Source: Stieleria neptunia (GTDB lineage: Bacteria > Planctomycetota > Planctomycetia > Pirellulales > Pirellulaceae). Taken from it: a stretch of DNA of 64,000 bases. Each line of letters begins with the position of its first letter. Position 1 is the stretch's first letter. The position numbers and the translations under genes are program-made. Shown here one piece after another: positions 8,647 through 23,600 of this stretch. The DNA lies in assembly GCF_007754155.1 (NCBI RefSeq), contig NZ_CP037423.1:3348001-3412000 (forward strand). The letters are read 5' to 3'. Below the pieces are notes generated by a model. That model was given only the letters and a program-made list of their open reading frames with translations, had not been told where the DNA came from and did not search any database.

Positions 8647-11600
8647 TTAGATCAGATCACCGAAGGCGGCGTCGAGGGCATTGAGCCGATCGTCCTCGTC
8701 GTCGTCGTCGTCCAATGCGATCAGGTCGATCACGTCACTGACGAGTGCGGCGGGCGCGTCATCGGAATTGTCGATGAATCCGACTTGCTCGCCTTCGACC
8801 TGTTCACCTTGACCGCCGACCGATTGGCGACGCTGTAATTCGTTGATCACCTCCAGGGCATCCAGCGGCGTGATCACTTTGTCGCCGTTGACGTCATAGT
8901 AAGGAGGGCCGAAATCGTCGTCCTCAACCGGGATGCTGCCCGTCGTACCTCGAGCGATTCGGTTGATCACCAACAGGGCGTCGATCGGCGTAATATTACC
9001 GTCGTCGTTCACGTCGGGGTTCAGGTCGGGGTTCTGCAATCGGCTTCCGACCACTTGCACCTGTACCGTACCGGGGCTACTGACCCGTCCGGAGGTATCG
9101 GCGATCGTGTAGGTGAAGGAATCGATTCCGATGAATCCATCGGCGGGGATGTAGCGAATGGTCCCGTCGCCGAGCGGCACGACGTCGCCGCTCAACGGAC
9201 TGGTCACGATTTGAATCGAGGTCAGGTCGAGTCCGCGATTGGGCGCCCCGGCCGCGGCATCGGGATCTTGGTCATTGGCGGCCACGTTGATCGCGAACGT
9301 TTCATTGACGAACGTTCCCGCCTGGTCGTCGCGGGCGATCGGTGCGGCATTGGCCGAGATGGTCACCAAGGCTTCGGCACTGAACTGGCCGTCATTGTCG
9401 GCCACGCGATAGCGGAACACGTCTTCCAACGCGAAGCTTTGGAACGCGGTGAAGGTGATGACGCCATCGTTGCTGATCGACAACGAACCGAATGCCGGTT
9501 GCAGGGTGATTTCGATCGAGGCCGGATTCAAGCTGCCGTCCACGTCCGAATCGTTGGCCAAGACCTCGATGACAGTCGGTCCGTCCGGATTGAGCGTCGG
9601 GTTATCCGGGAGAGCGATCGGCGCGTCATTGACACCGCTGACCGTCACCGCCACCGAGACGATGTTGCTCTGCAAGCCCTCCGAATCAACGACGCGATAG
9701 TTGAAGGCGTCCACACCGGTGCTGCCCTCGGTCAAGGCCTGCAAGGCAATCGAGGTCGACGGGTCGTAGGTGATCGTTCCGGTCGCCTGGTCGTACAGCA
9801 CACGGGCACCGCTGAGCGAGAAGCTCTCGGCGGGCATGACGACCGTCAGCGTGTCGCCGGGGTTGTTGATATCGGGGTCGATGTCGTTGGCCAGCAACCG
9901 AGCCACGGACAGGGTCAGCACCGCATCCTCGCTAACCTCATCCTCGCCACCCTCCGGCACGTTGTCGGCCACCGCAACCGGTCGATCATTGACCGCCGTG
10001 ATCACCAACCGCAACAGTTCTTGAACGCTTGTTCCGCCCAGGGAGTCGATCGCGGTGACCGTCAAGTCGACGGTGCCGTTGGCGTTGGCCGCCGGAATGA
10101 ATCGCAAGATGCCGTCATCGCTGACAGCCGGCAATTGTTGGAACAAGTCTTCCGAGTCGACCGGCGTCGAGACTTCAAAGCGAACCGTTTGCGACGACTC
10201 ATCGGACGGTCCGGGACTGATGTTGGACGCCCACGGTTGCGAATATGGCCCGCTGTCCTCGTTGACGGTGATCGGGTTGTCGGCACGATCGAAGGTCGGC
10301 CGATCGTTGATCGCATTGACCCGCAGCGTGAAGGTCCGCGGAGCGGTGGACGCGGCCGGAGTTCCATCGGTCGGGACATCGGTCAAGATGACTTCGAAAC
10401 TGGCGATGCCGTTGGCGTCACCGGCGGGCTCGAACAGCAGCTGGGCGGTGTCCGCATCGCCGTCGACGACCGCGACCGGTGCCGAAGCAAACAGGTTGGG
10501 ATCGCCGGCGATCTGGGTGACGGTAAAGAACACGTCCTGGCTGGCGAGTTCATCGAGCGCCGTTCGCGGACCGGGCAGGACATTGACGGCCCAGTCGTCG
10601 ATCGTCACCGGACCGGCATCCTCATCGACAATCACATTGACCGGTCCGCTGTATTGCGGCGTGTTGTTGACCGGATTGACGATGATCGAAACCGAGTTGG
10701 CTGCGATCTGGGGATCGAATCGTTCGACGCCGCCGGTCCCGAAGTCCACCGTCGTCCCATCATCGGTCACCGTGTAGATAAAGGAGTCGGTGCCGACGAA
10801 GTTCGGACGGGGCGTGTAACGCAGACCGATCAACGCTCCACCGCCGTCACGGATTTGAGTGATCGAGCCACCACGCGCGGTTTGCAGCGGCGTCGGCTCC
10901 TTTAATTCCAGCGTTTGATTGCCGCCCGGCGTCAAATCTTGACCCTCGTTGGCCGGCCCCACGGCAAACACATCCAACAGGCCTCGGTCGTTGCCGACGC
11001 CGACGTTGAAGATGTCCAACGTTCCGTCTTCGTTGATCGAGAATTCCAGCGGGTCGACATCGGTGCGGACCACCGGAGGATCATTCTCCGGCAAGACATC
11101 GATGGTGATGGTGACCGGATTCGATTTGTTCAGATCGCCCCGTGCCAGGTCGTCGGCTCCGTCGTCGACCAGCACGATCTCGAAGTCAAAGCTGCCGAAC
11201 ACATCGGCTGCCGGCTGGAACGTCAACACTCCGGTCGGCGAAACTTGCGGGAAGGTCGAGAAGTAGTCGCCAGACATGCTCGCGTCGAACGAAAGCGGTG
11301 AGACGGTGAACTGGACGGTTTGGCCGTTGATCACATCGACTTCGTCAAACGCCGTCGACGGTGGAGCCGGTTCGATGTCAAAGGCAAAGTTATCGAACGT
11401 GATCGGGTCACTGTCTTCGATGACTTCGATGTTCCGCAACGGGCTGTTGGGGTCACCGAGGTTGACGGGCAACAGGTTGACCTCGAATTGGGGCCGGTCG
11501 TTGACCGGATTGAGGACGAACTGCACGAGATTGGCGGCCGTTCGCGGGTTAGGTGTGAAACCGCTGCCATCGTGGGTGGTTCCGTCGTCGATCACCGTGT

Positions 11601-14600
11601 AGGAGAACGAGTCGACCGGACCGATGTTGGCGTTGTAGTTGACCGGTGGGTCGTAGAACACACCCGGATTGCCGAACGAATCGACGCCGAGGGTCAACGT
11701 TCCGCCGAGAGCGGTGCGGGTCGGAATCTGGTCCAGGGACAGGGTTTGATTGCCGCCCTCGATGTTCGGGTCGGCTTCATTGTCAGGGCCGACCACGAAG
11801 ACGTCCAGCAAGCCGACGCGGTTGTAGCCGCTGACGCCCGGATCACGGCGAAGCGGAATGAAGAACGGCGTGTCGACGTCTCCGAGGGCCTGCGTGTTGT
11901 CCTCCTTCAACGTGTACGTGATCGTCCCGTCAATGATCTGATTGGTGTTCGGATCAATCACCTCGGCGACCGTGTACTGGTCATCGGCACCGTTGTTGTC
12001 GGAGGTGCCGGTGACGTCCGGATTGAACTGCGGCGGGTCGTTGACCGGGCGAACGTTGACGGTCACCGTGACGTCGGTCGATTTCGCATCCGTCGGGTGG
12101 TCATCGGTGAACGTGAAGACGTAGATCACTTCGCCGACCAAGTCCGCGTTGGGGAACACCGTCAATCCGCCGGTCGCGGTGACGATCGGCAGATCGGCCA
12201 TCACGCCGCGCGGATCGGTCACCTGGATGCCGGTCAGACGATCGACCGTGGGGCGTCCCTGGTCCTGCAACTCGTCTTCGGCGGTCTGTGGTCCGGGCAG
12301 GACGGTGGTGAACACGTTGTTGATCGTCGCTTCGGCCGGGGTCGGATCTTCCGGCACATCGACCGAATCGACATTCTCGATGAACGGGAAATCGTTGGCC
12401 GGATCGACGGTGATCGTGACCGTCGCTTCCTGAATGCTCGTCTCTTCAGGCAAGCCGACCACGATCTGGGCGATCGGCAACGTCGTGCGACCGTCATCGG
12501 CGATGCCGTAGGTGAACTGGTCAAATGGTTGGAACGGTGACAGTCGGTTGTAGTCGACCGCCGGCTGGTACGTCCCGTCGGTGAAGGCTCCATTGGCGAA
12601 GTTCAACGTCAGCAGCCCGCCTTCGGGCGTCGCCAACGTTTCGGTTCCGGTGAAGCCGCTGGCGACCGTCACGTTTCCGGCCGGCGTGGTGAACGACACG
12701 ATGCGAATCGTTTGCTCGCTCTCGTCATAAGGTGTTCCCAAATTCACGTCGAAATCACCCGGAACATCGGGCAATTCCGTCACGACGATCGACGTGGTTC
12801 CGGTCAGCGTGACCGTCGCGCCCGAAGCGGTTCCCGTCAGTCCGGCGTTGACCAGCAGCGTGGCGAGATTGGTGGCCAGATCGTCGGCCAGATCCGACAC
12901 CGAGTAGGTCAGCAGCAAATCGGTGCCGATCGAGGCGGTCGCTGAGGTGCTCAGTTCGACCACCGTCGGTTGTCCGTTTGCGTCGGTGATCACCAGCGTT
13001 TGCCCGTCGACCAATGCATTGCCGTCGACCAGCGTGATCGAATCCACGGTGGTGGTGATCGGCGAATCGGTAATCGGGCTGACACCGTCGAGCAGGTCGG
13101 TTGCGGTGAACGTCAACAGGTTCGGCCCCGCGGGTTCGACCGCTTCGGTCATGCCCAACGCCCGATCGTAGGCGACCGGGGCATCATTGACCGGTTCGAT
13201 AAAGATCGTGCTGGTGATCGTGGCCATTCTCGGGACCACGTTACGGGTTCCGTCGAGTTCCTCGTCGACGCCCATGTCCTGAACTTGATAGGTGAACTCG
13301 ACCTGACCGTAGATGTCATCGGCCGGTGTGAACAGGACATCGCCCGAGGCGGCGTCGATCTCAACGGTGCCGAATCGCGGATCCATCGAAACGGAAATGA
13401 TTTCCAGTGCCCCGTCGTTGCCGTTGACGCCAAGGACTTCATCGGCCGCGACGAAAGGATCGAGGGGATCGATCGTCACAGCGGGACCGGGAACATCATT
13501 GGCCAGCAGGAATGCGGCGGGAATGATCAACTGGTTGTCTTCGGTTGGGACCGGGAACTGTAGGTTCTGGTCCAGATAGAAGTTTTTGAAGCGATCATTG
13601 GTGATCGAGACCAGGTCGGACGACAACACCGGGTCGCTGTTGCGCGGTGCGACCAAAATGCTCGCATCGGCATCATCGGTCCGCGGTGTACCGGCGACGG
13701 GATTGCCGTTGAGCAGCGATCGGCCGTCATCTTGGATGGTGAAAGAGAACATGTCCAAGATTCGCGGGTCGCTATCGGCCCGCAGGTTGTCGCTGTTGAA
13801 GTAGTCGGCACCTTGATAGTAGATCTTGGTGATGAAGGTCCGCTCGAAGGTGGTCGGATCGTTCGGGTCCGCCGCTTCGGTGGCGAAATCGGCCCAGATC
13901 GTTCCGAACTGCGGGGTCGTTCCGATGGCCGCCTGGTTGTTCGCGTCGATCGTGACACCGCCGACGGTGACCGAAATCACCCGCAGCGAGGCGATTTGAT
14001 TGGATTCGTCCCATGGAGAGCTGGGGATCATGATGTCGTCATCGGCGATCGCACCGACCAGCAACTGCGAGGCAAGGAATTCCTGGGGTTGATTGGCGGG
14101 CGATTGACCGGGCTGGAACTCCAACGCGACCAGGTTCGCATCGACGGCTAGCGGGGCGTCGTTGATCGGCGCGACATCGATGTTGACGGTGGCGAACACC
14201 CCATTGGCGTCGGCTTCGGGACCGTCGTTGCGCTGTTTGCTGATGCGATAGCGGAACGAATCCGATCCGTGGTAATCGGAATTCGGCGTGTAGGTGAACA
14301 GCCCCAATGATGCGTCATCGAGGCGGACTTCGCCCCACGTCGTCAAGTATGTGTCTGTCGTGCCAGCTTTCAGCGGCGCGTCGATGACGACTAGGCTGTG
14401 GACGAACTCGTCGGCCGGCAGGCTGTCGTTGTCCATCAACGACGGTTGGCTGCCGGTGGTTCCATCGACGACCAGAACGTCGTCTTCGTCGACCGTGTAA
14501 CCATCATGGTCGGGCAACGGTTCGGCGACATCGACAATACTGACCTGGTAATCCTCGACTTCACCGCCGATCGCCAAACCGAACGGATCGAAACTGCCGG

Positions 14601-17600
14601 CTTCGGAAATCCGGATGCGGGCGTAGGTCAGGCCCGTCTTGGCGGTGGCCGGCGTGAAGACGCGGACCTGGTTGACGCCATCGACGACGTCCAGTCCGGA
14701 GATCAGTTTTTCACCCTGGTCCAAGAAGTCGCCGTCGATGTTCAAGTCGACCCAGATGTCCAATTTGCCGCTGCCGGTGACGGTGATCGGCAGCACGGCG
14801 CCGGCGCGATCGTTGCGATCCAGGAACGCGATCACGTCGGCCGAATCGGTCGTCGGCGAGACGGTGCCGTCGGCCAGAATCAGCCCCGCGGTCGTCGCCA
14901 AGGTACCCTGGAACGATCCGACGGCCAGACCATCGTCGTCGCCACCGGTTCCGGTGAAGTCGTCGCCGACGGCGCCGACCGACGGGTTGCCATCGTTGTC
15001 GCCGTCGATCGCGACGCCGAGAATCGGCATGCCATTTTCGGCGATGACGTGCCGCGGTCCGTCACTGGCCAGCAGCGTGCGATAGGTGTCCGGGGCGTCA
15101 CCGAAATCGATTTCCACATCGGGAATGATGATCGTGAATCGGGTGTTTCCGCTGCGTTGGTTCGAACGCAGCAGGTTGCCCGCACGGTCGGCGATCAGCG
15201 AGTTGTCCAAGTTGATGATGTACACGCTGGACGGTTCCCAGAGCGTCGACAGCGGCGTCAGACGCAGGATGCCGCTGAGTTCGTTGTAGCCGACGACGTA
15301 GTCGACGCCTTGGACCAGCGGGATCCCATTCTGGGTGATCTCGATCGCCCGATCCGAAATCGTGTCGTCGTTCGGGTCATCGACGGTCAATCCGTCAACG
15401 CCGGTGCCTTCGAATGGCGAATTGGGATCGCGGCCGTCGCCCAGGAAGATCGTAAAGTTCTCCAGCAGCGGATCGGTCACCCAGACCACGGTGTCGCTCG
15501 GATCCCGATCGTTGCCTTCGGAATCGTTGTCGACCGGGGTCAGGATCACCGCGTACGGCGCGTCGACATCGGTGTCTTCCAACGCTCCACGATCACCCAA
15601 TGCCGATGCATTGGGGTCGACGCGGAGTTGACCGAACGCATCACGCAGCGGTGCGTTGATCGGAGACGCCGGGATGCCGAGTTCCGTTTTGAAGGTCAGA
15701 TAGTTTTGGCGATCTTGTTCGGTGTTCTGCGAACTGTCGACGGCCGCGGAGGTACTGTTCAGGTAGTAATTGCCGTTCGCCGCATCCAAGAACAAGGGCG
15801 CCGTCGCGGGCGCGGTCAGCGCGCCGCTGCCGGTGTTGCCGTTGTTGGCGTTGTTCTGGAAGAAGTTCGAACGGATGACGGTCCCGGTGCCGCCGTCGTT
15901 GATGCCCTGATTGAAATCCGTGATCAAGTTGTTCATCAACGTGGGACTGGCCAGGCCCACGATTTCGATCCCGGTGCCCGTTTGCCCGTCACCGACCAAG
16001 GTGTTGTTGAGCAGGCGACCGAAGGGGACGGGACGCTGCGGGACCGCGGTGGTCTCGCCGGCGAAACGGATCCCGGACGAACCCGAGATTACGTTGTTCT
16101 GAATCACGACGCCGGGCACCAGTCGTTGAGTGTTCAACTGTGGGAAGTTGATCGTCGATCCGGGGTGCGGGACGCTGCTGCCGGCTTCCGTCGTTCCGGG
16201 CTCGACGTTGATACCAAGGATGGACGAGTTGCTGATGAAATTCGAATCGAGAATCAGGTTGCCCTGAGCTCGTTCACGGTTGCGATCGGCCAACAGCCCC
16301 GTCCCGCCCTGCAGCAGTTGCACGTTGTCGATGAAGGCGCGGTTGTCGCCCTGGGGCGGCGCGGTGTCGGTGAAGTCATACACCCACGCGAAGGTCGGGT
16401 TGCCCGAACCGAAGGTGAATTCGGCGGTGACGTAACCGGTCACGCCGGATGCCAGCGTCGGGTCCGCCACCGGTTCTTCACCCGAATCGTTGACCAATCG
16501 CTGCGGAACGCCATCGATCAAGAACCGCAAACCGTGTGTTTCGAGCGCGGAATTGACGTCGTAGGAGAAACGGATCACGCCGGCGGTGTCTGAAAGTGAT
16601 CCCAGTTCGGCGCGCGTGACTTCGAAGATTGAAACGCGATTGGTTCCGACCGGACCGGATTCCAGGCTGTTTGTGCCGGTGCTCGGATTGGTGGCGGTGA
16701 CCGACCATGGCTCGATTTCCGACGCGGTGAATCCGCCCAGCACCGAGGTGTCTTCGGGGACCAAGCTGGGGACAAACGTCGCCGGTTCGAAGGGCAGGAA
16801 CGCCGTCTCGCTCGCTTCATCCACGTGCCGGTCATTGGTGTCGAAGATCGCACCGACGACCGGGCCGAGCGGGGTCAGCACGACGTGTTCGTCGGTCCGG
16901 CGAATTTCCAATTGATACGGTCCGTTGACAATATCGGGGAACTGTTCCGGATCCAAATCACGGGTCCGGCTGGTCCCGGCGTACAGGTTCGTCAGCCCTG
17001 AATCGCCATTGGTGCCGGTGACCATTTCACCGCGTTCGGCGTACCCGATGATGAAGTCGTCGACGAAGAACCCTTGGTGTTGGTTGTCCAGCGATCGGAT
17101 CGACCGTGCGTTGTTCGTCGTGCTGACGTATTCGCCGAACGGAGCGTTATCGGTCGCGGCCAAGGGATTGTATTCGTTGTCGATGCGGCCGAGCGTGGCG
17201 TCGTTGACTGAACCGGCCGAGCTAAAGTCGAGCCGCAGTTTCAATCCGGAAAGGCCGGCGTATTGGGACAAGTCCACGCGGGCTTGTCGCCACTGGCCGG
17301 TATTATCAAACAACTCCTGAACGATCTGCTGGCTTTGTTGCCGCGGCGTCAGGCTATTGAGCCCGGCGTCGGACAGGTGCGAGAGGAATCCGGGCAGCTC
17401 AGCGGTTCCGCCGAAATCGGTCGGATCGGGGTCACTGAGTTGCGAGTTGTTCGATGCCACCAGATCCCACGTCGCACCGCCGTCGGCCGAGATGAAGACG
17501 CGGGCGCTGTCGCGGAACGGATCCTCGTCATCGGAATCCAGGTCCGAGCCGTCATGACCCTCGGTTTCCAGGAAGTAGCTAAAGTACAGCGTCGGGCGAT

Positions 17601-20600
17601 CGGCCGGAACCGACCCGTCCAAATCGAACGCGCCGGTTTCCAAGGTTCCGTAACCCCCGCCGGGCAGGTTGTACGAACCCTGGACGCCGTTGCCAACGTC
17701 ACCGACGATGGCCGGGTTGCTGCTCAAGTCGGCGTGGAATTCGGTCGTCAAAATGCCGTACTGGGCGTTCACGCCGGGCAGGTATTGCAGGTAGTGCTCG
17801 GAGTCGGAGTTCTGGTTCAGGACCCATTGCTCCAGGCCGAACTGGTAGCTCACGCCGCCTTCGTCTTGGTCAAAGTTGCGGAAGCTACCGGGGGTGTCGT
17901 AGGCCTCGCTGGTCTCATCGGGAACCCGCGTGTCGTCTTCGGCCTCGTTGATCCCGTGGCCGGCGTCGGTGCCGCGGAGCGAGGTCGGGTGCCAGAGATT
18001 GAAGTCCAGCGGCGAGAACGCCAATCCGATCGCATCGGCGCCAAATCCGTTGAGCCCGGAAACGTCCATGATGAAGCTGCCGGCGACTCCGGAGCCGACG
18101 GCGGCCTGCTCGGTGATGTCGGCGAACGTCGAGGGCAGGTTCAGCGAGTTGTCGATTTCCAGGAGTGCCAGATCGATGCCGGCGTACTGGCCGACAAAGT
18201 TCAACAGCACGCCGTTTCCAGGGGGATTCAAGACGCCGGCGGCCATGACGTCGGCCGGATTGAAGTTTGGCAGACCGACCAGCGCGTCACGGACGCTCAA
18301 GATGCCATCGGTTCCGGCGGCGACCGGCGCGTCGACATTGATCCCCGCACGCGTCTCGACGATCGACGGCGCCGGTGCGTTGGTCGTCTGGACCGTCGTC
18401 ACGGCAATCGTGGGCGCCGTGCCGCCGGTCAATGCATTGTTGAACGTGAACTGAGCGACATCGGTGCTCGCCAGGGTTCCCGTGAATTCGATGGTGATCG
18501 TGCCGCCGGGAAGGGGGCCGGTGCCCGTGACGATGATGTTGCCGGTGAGCGCCGGAATGGAGTTCAAGGCGGTCGCGACCGCACCCACGGCGTCATCCCA
18601 ATTGATCGGAGCCGATGGCACCACGTTGGTGCCGTCGTCGAAATCGAGCGTAAAGGTCCCGCCGTTGGGGCCACCGGTGACGTTGAACTGCTGAATCTCG
18701 TTTTGCAGCAGATTCTCCGTGGCCGCCGGTACCGTGATCAGCGGAACATTGCTGTCCTGCAGATCGCCGGTGAACCGAATGCTCAGCGGTCCGGCATCGA
18801 GCGTCGTTCCGGTCACGATCACGTTGCCGGGGCCGATCGTCGCCAGGTTCTCCAACGCCAATTCGACGTCGCTCGCCGATGCGTCCCAATCCAACGGTAA
18901 GGTCGTCGCGCCGAGGAAGCTCAGCTCGAAATCGCCGTCGTTGATATCGGGGTCGAGTGAGATTTGCTGAATCTCGTCGCCGACCAATCCGGTATCGTCC
19001 GAGGTCAGCAGAGGCAGGTCCTTGGCCGCCAGTGCGCCGATGAACTCGATGCTGACCGAGTTGGAAACCGCCAGACCGTTCAGTGGTCCGCCGGTGACAT
19101 CCACGTTGCCCAGCCCACCGACGAAGGGCAGTGCGGCGATCGCCGAGCGAATCTGGAAATTCGGTGCGTTGTAGGGAATCGGCACCGTGGTATCGACGCG
19201 AGCCACGTCGGAACCGAAGGCGTGATTAGCCGGCGACGTTCCGTTGGCGCCACGAATCACCGAGAACTCGGCGCCGGCATCACCCGGGTTCGGGACAACA
19301 CCCGTCACTCGCAAGTCTTCGTTACCGATTCGAATGTTGAACCCACCGGATGAAGGGAACGGTGTCGCATCGAGAACGGTCAACGTGTCCGAGACGATCT
19401 CGACGCTTCTGAAGTTGGTGTGGTGTGCGGCCGCGGTTCCGTTGTCGCCCCGCTGGTCCACGGTCAGCTCGTTGGCGATCGTGTCGACGAAGTTGACTTG
19501 CATCTCCTCGTCTTGGATGCGAATCGTAAACGGCACTGCCGGAAACGCACTCGCGTCAAAGACGGGAATCGTCAACGTCGTGTCGTTGATAGCAGCCGAC
19601 AGGAAATCACTGGTGGGGAGCGACAGGGAACTGGTCGTCACCGACGTCACTTTTTCGAACACCGTCGCGGTATCGGCGTGCGCCGTCGCAAACGTTCCGT
19701 TGATCCCGCGGGTCACCGTCCATGCATTGCCCGTGGCCGAATCGACGCGCATCTGTTCGCTGCCGATTTGGATATTGAACGGGGTGGCCGGGAAATCGGA
19801 CGCGTCTTGGACCGTGATCAACGTTTGCGTGGCGTCGATGTCAAACGCCGGACTGGTGATGGCGCCTTGGTCGACCACCATCGACAACGTGAACGTCCCG
19901 CCGGTTCCGGACCCGGTCGTGTTGATGGTCTGCGTTTCGTTCACACTCAGGTACGACGGGGCATCCGACGCGATCGGATCGGTGGTTTGGCGTCCGAACA
20001 AGCCGGCATCAGTGGTCAGGGTAAAGAAGCCGCCGTCTGGTCCGGCACCGGTGGTCAGCAACTGCGCCGCGCCGCCGGATTCGAAGGCCACGAATCCGTT
20101 TCCGGAGGTGTCAAAGGCGACGAGCTGGCCGTCGGCGGTGACGGCGAACAGGGCGTTCTTGTAGGCACCGTCTTCGACGTTTTGCGGGCCGAGGGAGAGT
20201 CCTTGGAATTCCAGATTCGGTACGCCGATCGCGTTGGTCGCATCGACGCGATTGATGACGTCGCCGGTGGAGGGATTGATCTCCAAGAACTCGCCGGCGT
20301 CGGTGACCCCGTACAGGTTGCCGGTGCCGAAGAAGTTGGCAAACGACAAACCGGTGACGCGTCCGACCAGCGGGCCGTCGGCGCCGTCACTGGCCGCGGT
20401 CGTCAAGACGGCGGAGGAGGTGATGGCCGGTGTTCCCGGCGCACCGTTGCCACGGTTGTCCGCGTTGCCGCTGTAGATCACGGCGGTGATCAGTTGGCTG
20501 GCGACCGGGTCGTTGTTGATCTCATCGACGATCGCCTGGGCGGTCGGCGCGCCGGTGATCGGGGGCCCGCCGGTGCCGCCCAGTGTCAACGTGATGGTGT

Positions 20601-23600
20601 TTCCGGCGACGTTGACGACGGCGTTGGTGTTGTTGGGGCGATTCGGGTTGATGACCAGATCGAACGCGCCGGCCAGTCCGGCGATCTTGGACTTGATCCG
20701 GATCGTGGTCTGGGGAGTCGCACCGTTGGCCGGAGGCGTGCCGCGAACGGTCAGACTGTACGTCTGGTAGGCGACATCGGCCGGTTGAATGTCGCCCTTG
20801 ACCCCGTAGGTGTTTCGGGCATTGAAGGTCAAGGTTGCGTCACCGTCCTCGGTCGCCAGATACAACTTGGACGAGTTGTCCGATTCACGGACGGCATAGT
20901 ACACGTCGTAAATCGGTGTCGGAGCCGCGGCGGGGCCGGTCGTTCCGACACGTCGGAACGTCAGCGCATCGACTTCGTCAGACGTCGTGAACTGGTCGGC
21001 GCGGCGGACCCGCGAAATGTTGTCCTGGATCTGGTTGGAATACGACGACGTGTTCGGCGTTGGCGTCTGGCCGTTGATGTTGTCGACGCCGACCTGCGTG
21101 ATGTCGCCGGTTTCCGGATCGATGTTGACCAACGCACCGACGCTGGACGCGTTGTTGTTGAGCCGTTGATAGCCGTACATGCGGCCGTCGGTTCGAATCA
21201 CCACGTCTTGAACGTCATTGACGCCGCCGTTGATCCCACCGCCATCGGTGACCCGCGTCAACCAACGCGAGCTTTGGAACGGATCGACGGTGTAGAGGTG
21301 ATCGCTGTTGCGATTGCTGTTGTCGTTTTCCGGTTCGTCGGTTGCGACGTAGAGCGCGACGTCTTGAAGCGTGAACGGTTTGACGTTCATGCCGACGCCG
21401 GAGAGCGTGTTGATGTCGAACAACCCCTGTGGGGTCTCCGGCAGGATGTCGATTCCGCGCGAGGAGTAGCCTTGGAATCCGAGGTGGTCCTCGACGATGC
21501 GGGAAACCGAGTTGACCGGTTCGAGCCGGACCAGGCCGTTGCCCTGGTTGGCCGGATTGGCTTGGAAGACGCCGGTCAGCGCGGTCGGCAACAGTCGATC
21601 GCTCATCACGGCGACATAAAATTCGCCGCCGGGTGTCAGGTGAATCGGGCCGATGTAAGCGTCTTTGGTCCCCAAGGATCCACGGCTCAGATCGTCGATG
21701 CTGCCGTCGGCCGAGGCGTTGCGATCGTCTTCGACGTTGGACTCTCGCCCGATGAAGACCAGATCGCCGTCTTCGTTGAAGACCGCAACGGTGGTGTCGG
21801 CGCGGACCGCTTTGTCGGCATAATCCAAATCCAGCACCACGGCGATTGTGCCGGCGCTGTCGTTGACGCCGGGAATCACTTGGACGCCGGTTTGTTCCAA
21901 ATCGAAGCGGTACCAATCGGCGTCGGTCTCGCTGGAGATGTTTCCGGAGATGCCCAGTGCAGCGAGATCGGTTTCCAACAGGTTGACCAGCTGCTGGGCC
22001 TGATCGAAGGTCTGGTTCGCGGCATTGGTTTCGCCGGCTTCACCGATCAGCGGGCTGTGGGCGGGCAATCCGCGCACATCGATTCCCGTTTCGGCAAATC
22101 GGATGTCGGCGTAACGGACCGTCGAACCCGGGAATTCCTGGACTTGGTCGAGCCGGATTTGCAACTGGTACTCGCCTCGGCTTTCACCGCGAAGCTGGGT
22201 GACGTCACCGAGCGTCGCGGGATTGCTGCGGACCCGGACGAAATAGGTGCCGGTCTGGCCGGGGGTTCCGGGCAGGGTGTAGCGGAAACCGGGGTCGCGG
22301 AAATTCTGGGTGTAGTGATCGCCGCCGAGCAACGGATTTTTGATCAGCGTGTCAGCGTTCAGGTTGCCCGGATCGGCATCACCGGAGAGGACCGAGCGTG
22401 CGAGCACGGTTCCGGAGGCGTTGATGATTTCGACGATGGCGTCCAAGTTGGTGTCGGTGCGATCGATGTCCAACCAGACTTCCGTCCCTGCGGTTCCGTT
22501 GAAGCTGTAGACGTCAACGTCGTCCGGGCTGGTCGGGCTGATGTAGCCCTTGACCACAAAACCGAGCCGACGATTTTCGTCGCCGCTTTTCTGGTCCGGT
22601 GCGATCACGCCCAGGTTTTGTGCGACGACGACGTTGCTGTTGACGTCCCGGCCGTTGGTCAACGGGTTTTCTGCTTCGCGGACGATCGCCACGTTACGGT
22701 CGTTGCTGAATTCATCGAACAGCAATCCGCGCCACTGGCCGGCCGACCCGGTCGTGGGATTGGCCGAGTTGTTGGTGTTGCTGTTGAGCGCACCGTTGGG
22801 CGTGAACCCGGCGCCGACCGAGTCGTCCGCGAGCGAGGTCAGCACCACCGGGTGTCCGGGGGTTCCCAGCACATGGATGGTGCCGCCGATGCGATCGATG
22901 ATCTCCTGCGGGCTTCCGGTGGCGGTGAAACCGGCCGAGCCGTTGGTCGCTTTGATGACCAGGCTTTCGGAATTGCTACTTTGCAGCGTCAATCCGCTGT
23001 AGGTGTGGTGATTGCCGACGACGACTTCGCCGGCGATCACGTGGACCATGTCGGTGTCTTCCCAGTAGGTCTCGGTCGTCAGCAGTTCGCCGCGGACCTG
23101 CATCCCGTTGATCGAGTTACCGTCCAGTTCGTTCAGCCGCACCAACGGGCCTCGGTTGTCATCGAACTGGGAGTAGCGATCGATCCGACCGGTCGAGCGT
23201 CCCGAGTCACGCTGAGTGACCGAGAGCATCGAATTGGCGTTGATGTTGATCGCCGGCCCGTCGTTGTCGATGATCGTGTTGTCGACGATGATCGGTTGCG
23301 CCCCGCGGACGTAAATCGCGGCATCGCTGTGCCCGCCGCGTCCGTTTCGCGTTCCGCCGCCGCCGCCACCGGCGTTGGACTGCAGCGTGCTGTTGGCGAT
23401 CCGGACCTCCGCTTGATGGATTTCGACCGCGTTGAAGGGGACGGCGCCGCCTTCGATCGGCGTCGAGCCACCGCCGTAGGCGATCAATGCGTTGTCGATG
23501 CTGCCGGAGGTCGATTGGCCGAAGTACAAACCGCCCCAATCGCCGGGTGCGGGAGAGCTGCTGCTGGTCGGATCGGAGTCAAAGGTCCCGCTTCCGCCGT

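Noticed and set aside
8691..8712. GTC microsatellite at the end of the giant gene
   Set aside because: It is simply the codon run for the acidic Asp/Glu tail of the protein, in frame and also seen as an acidic tail in other members of the class.
23320..23370. Run of GGC/CCG triplets suggestive of a CRISPR or structured repeat
   Set aside because: It encodes a Gly-rich loop (NAGGGGGGTRNGRGG) in the beta-helix region of the giant protein, with no spacer-like organisation.
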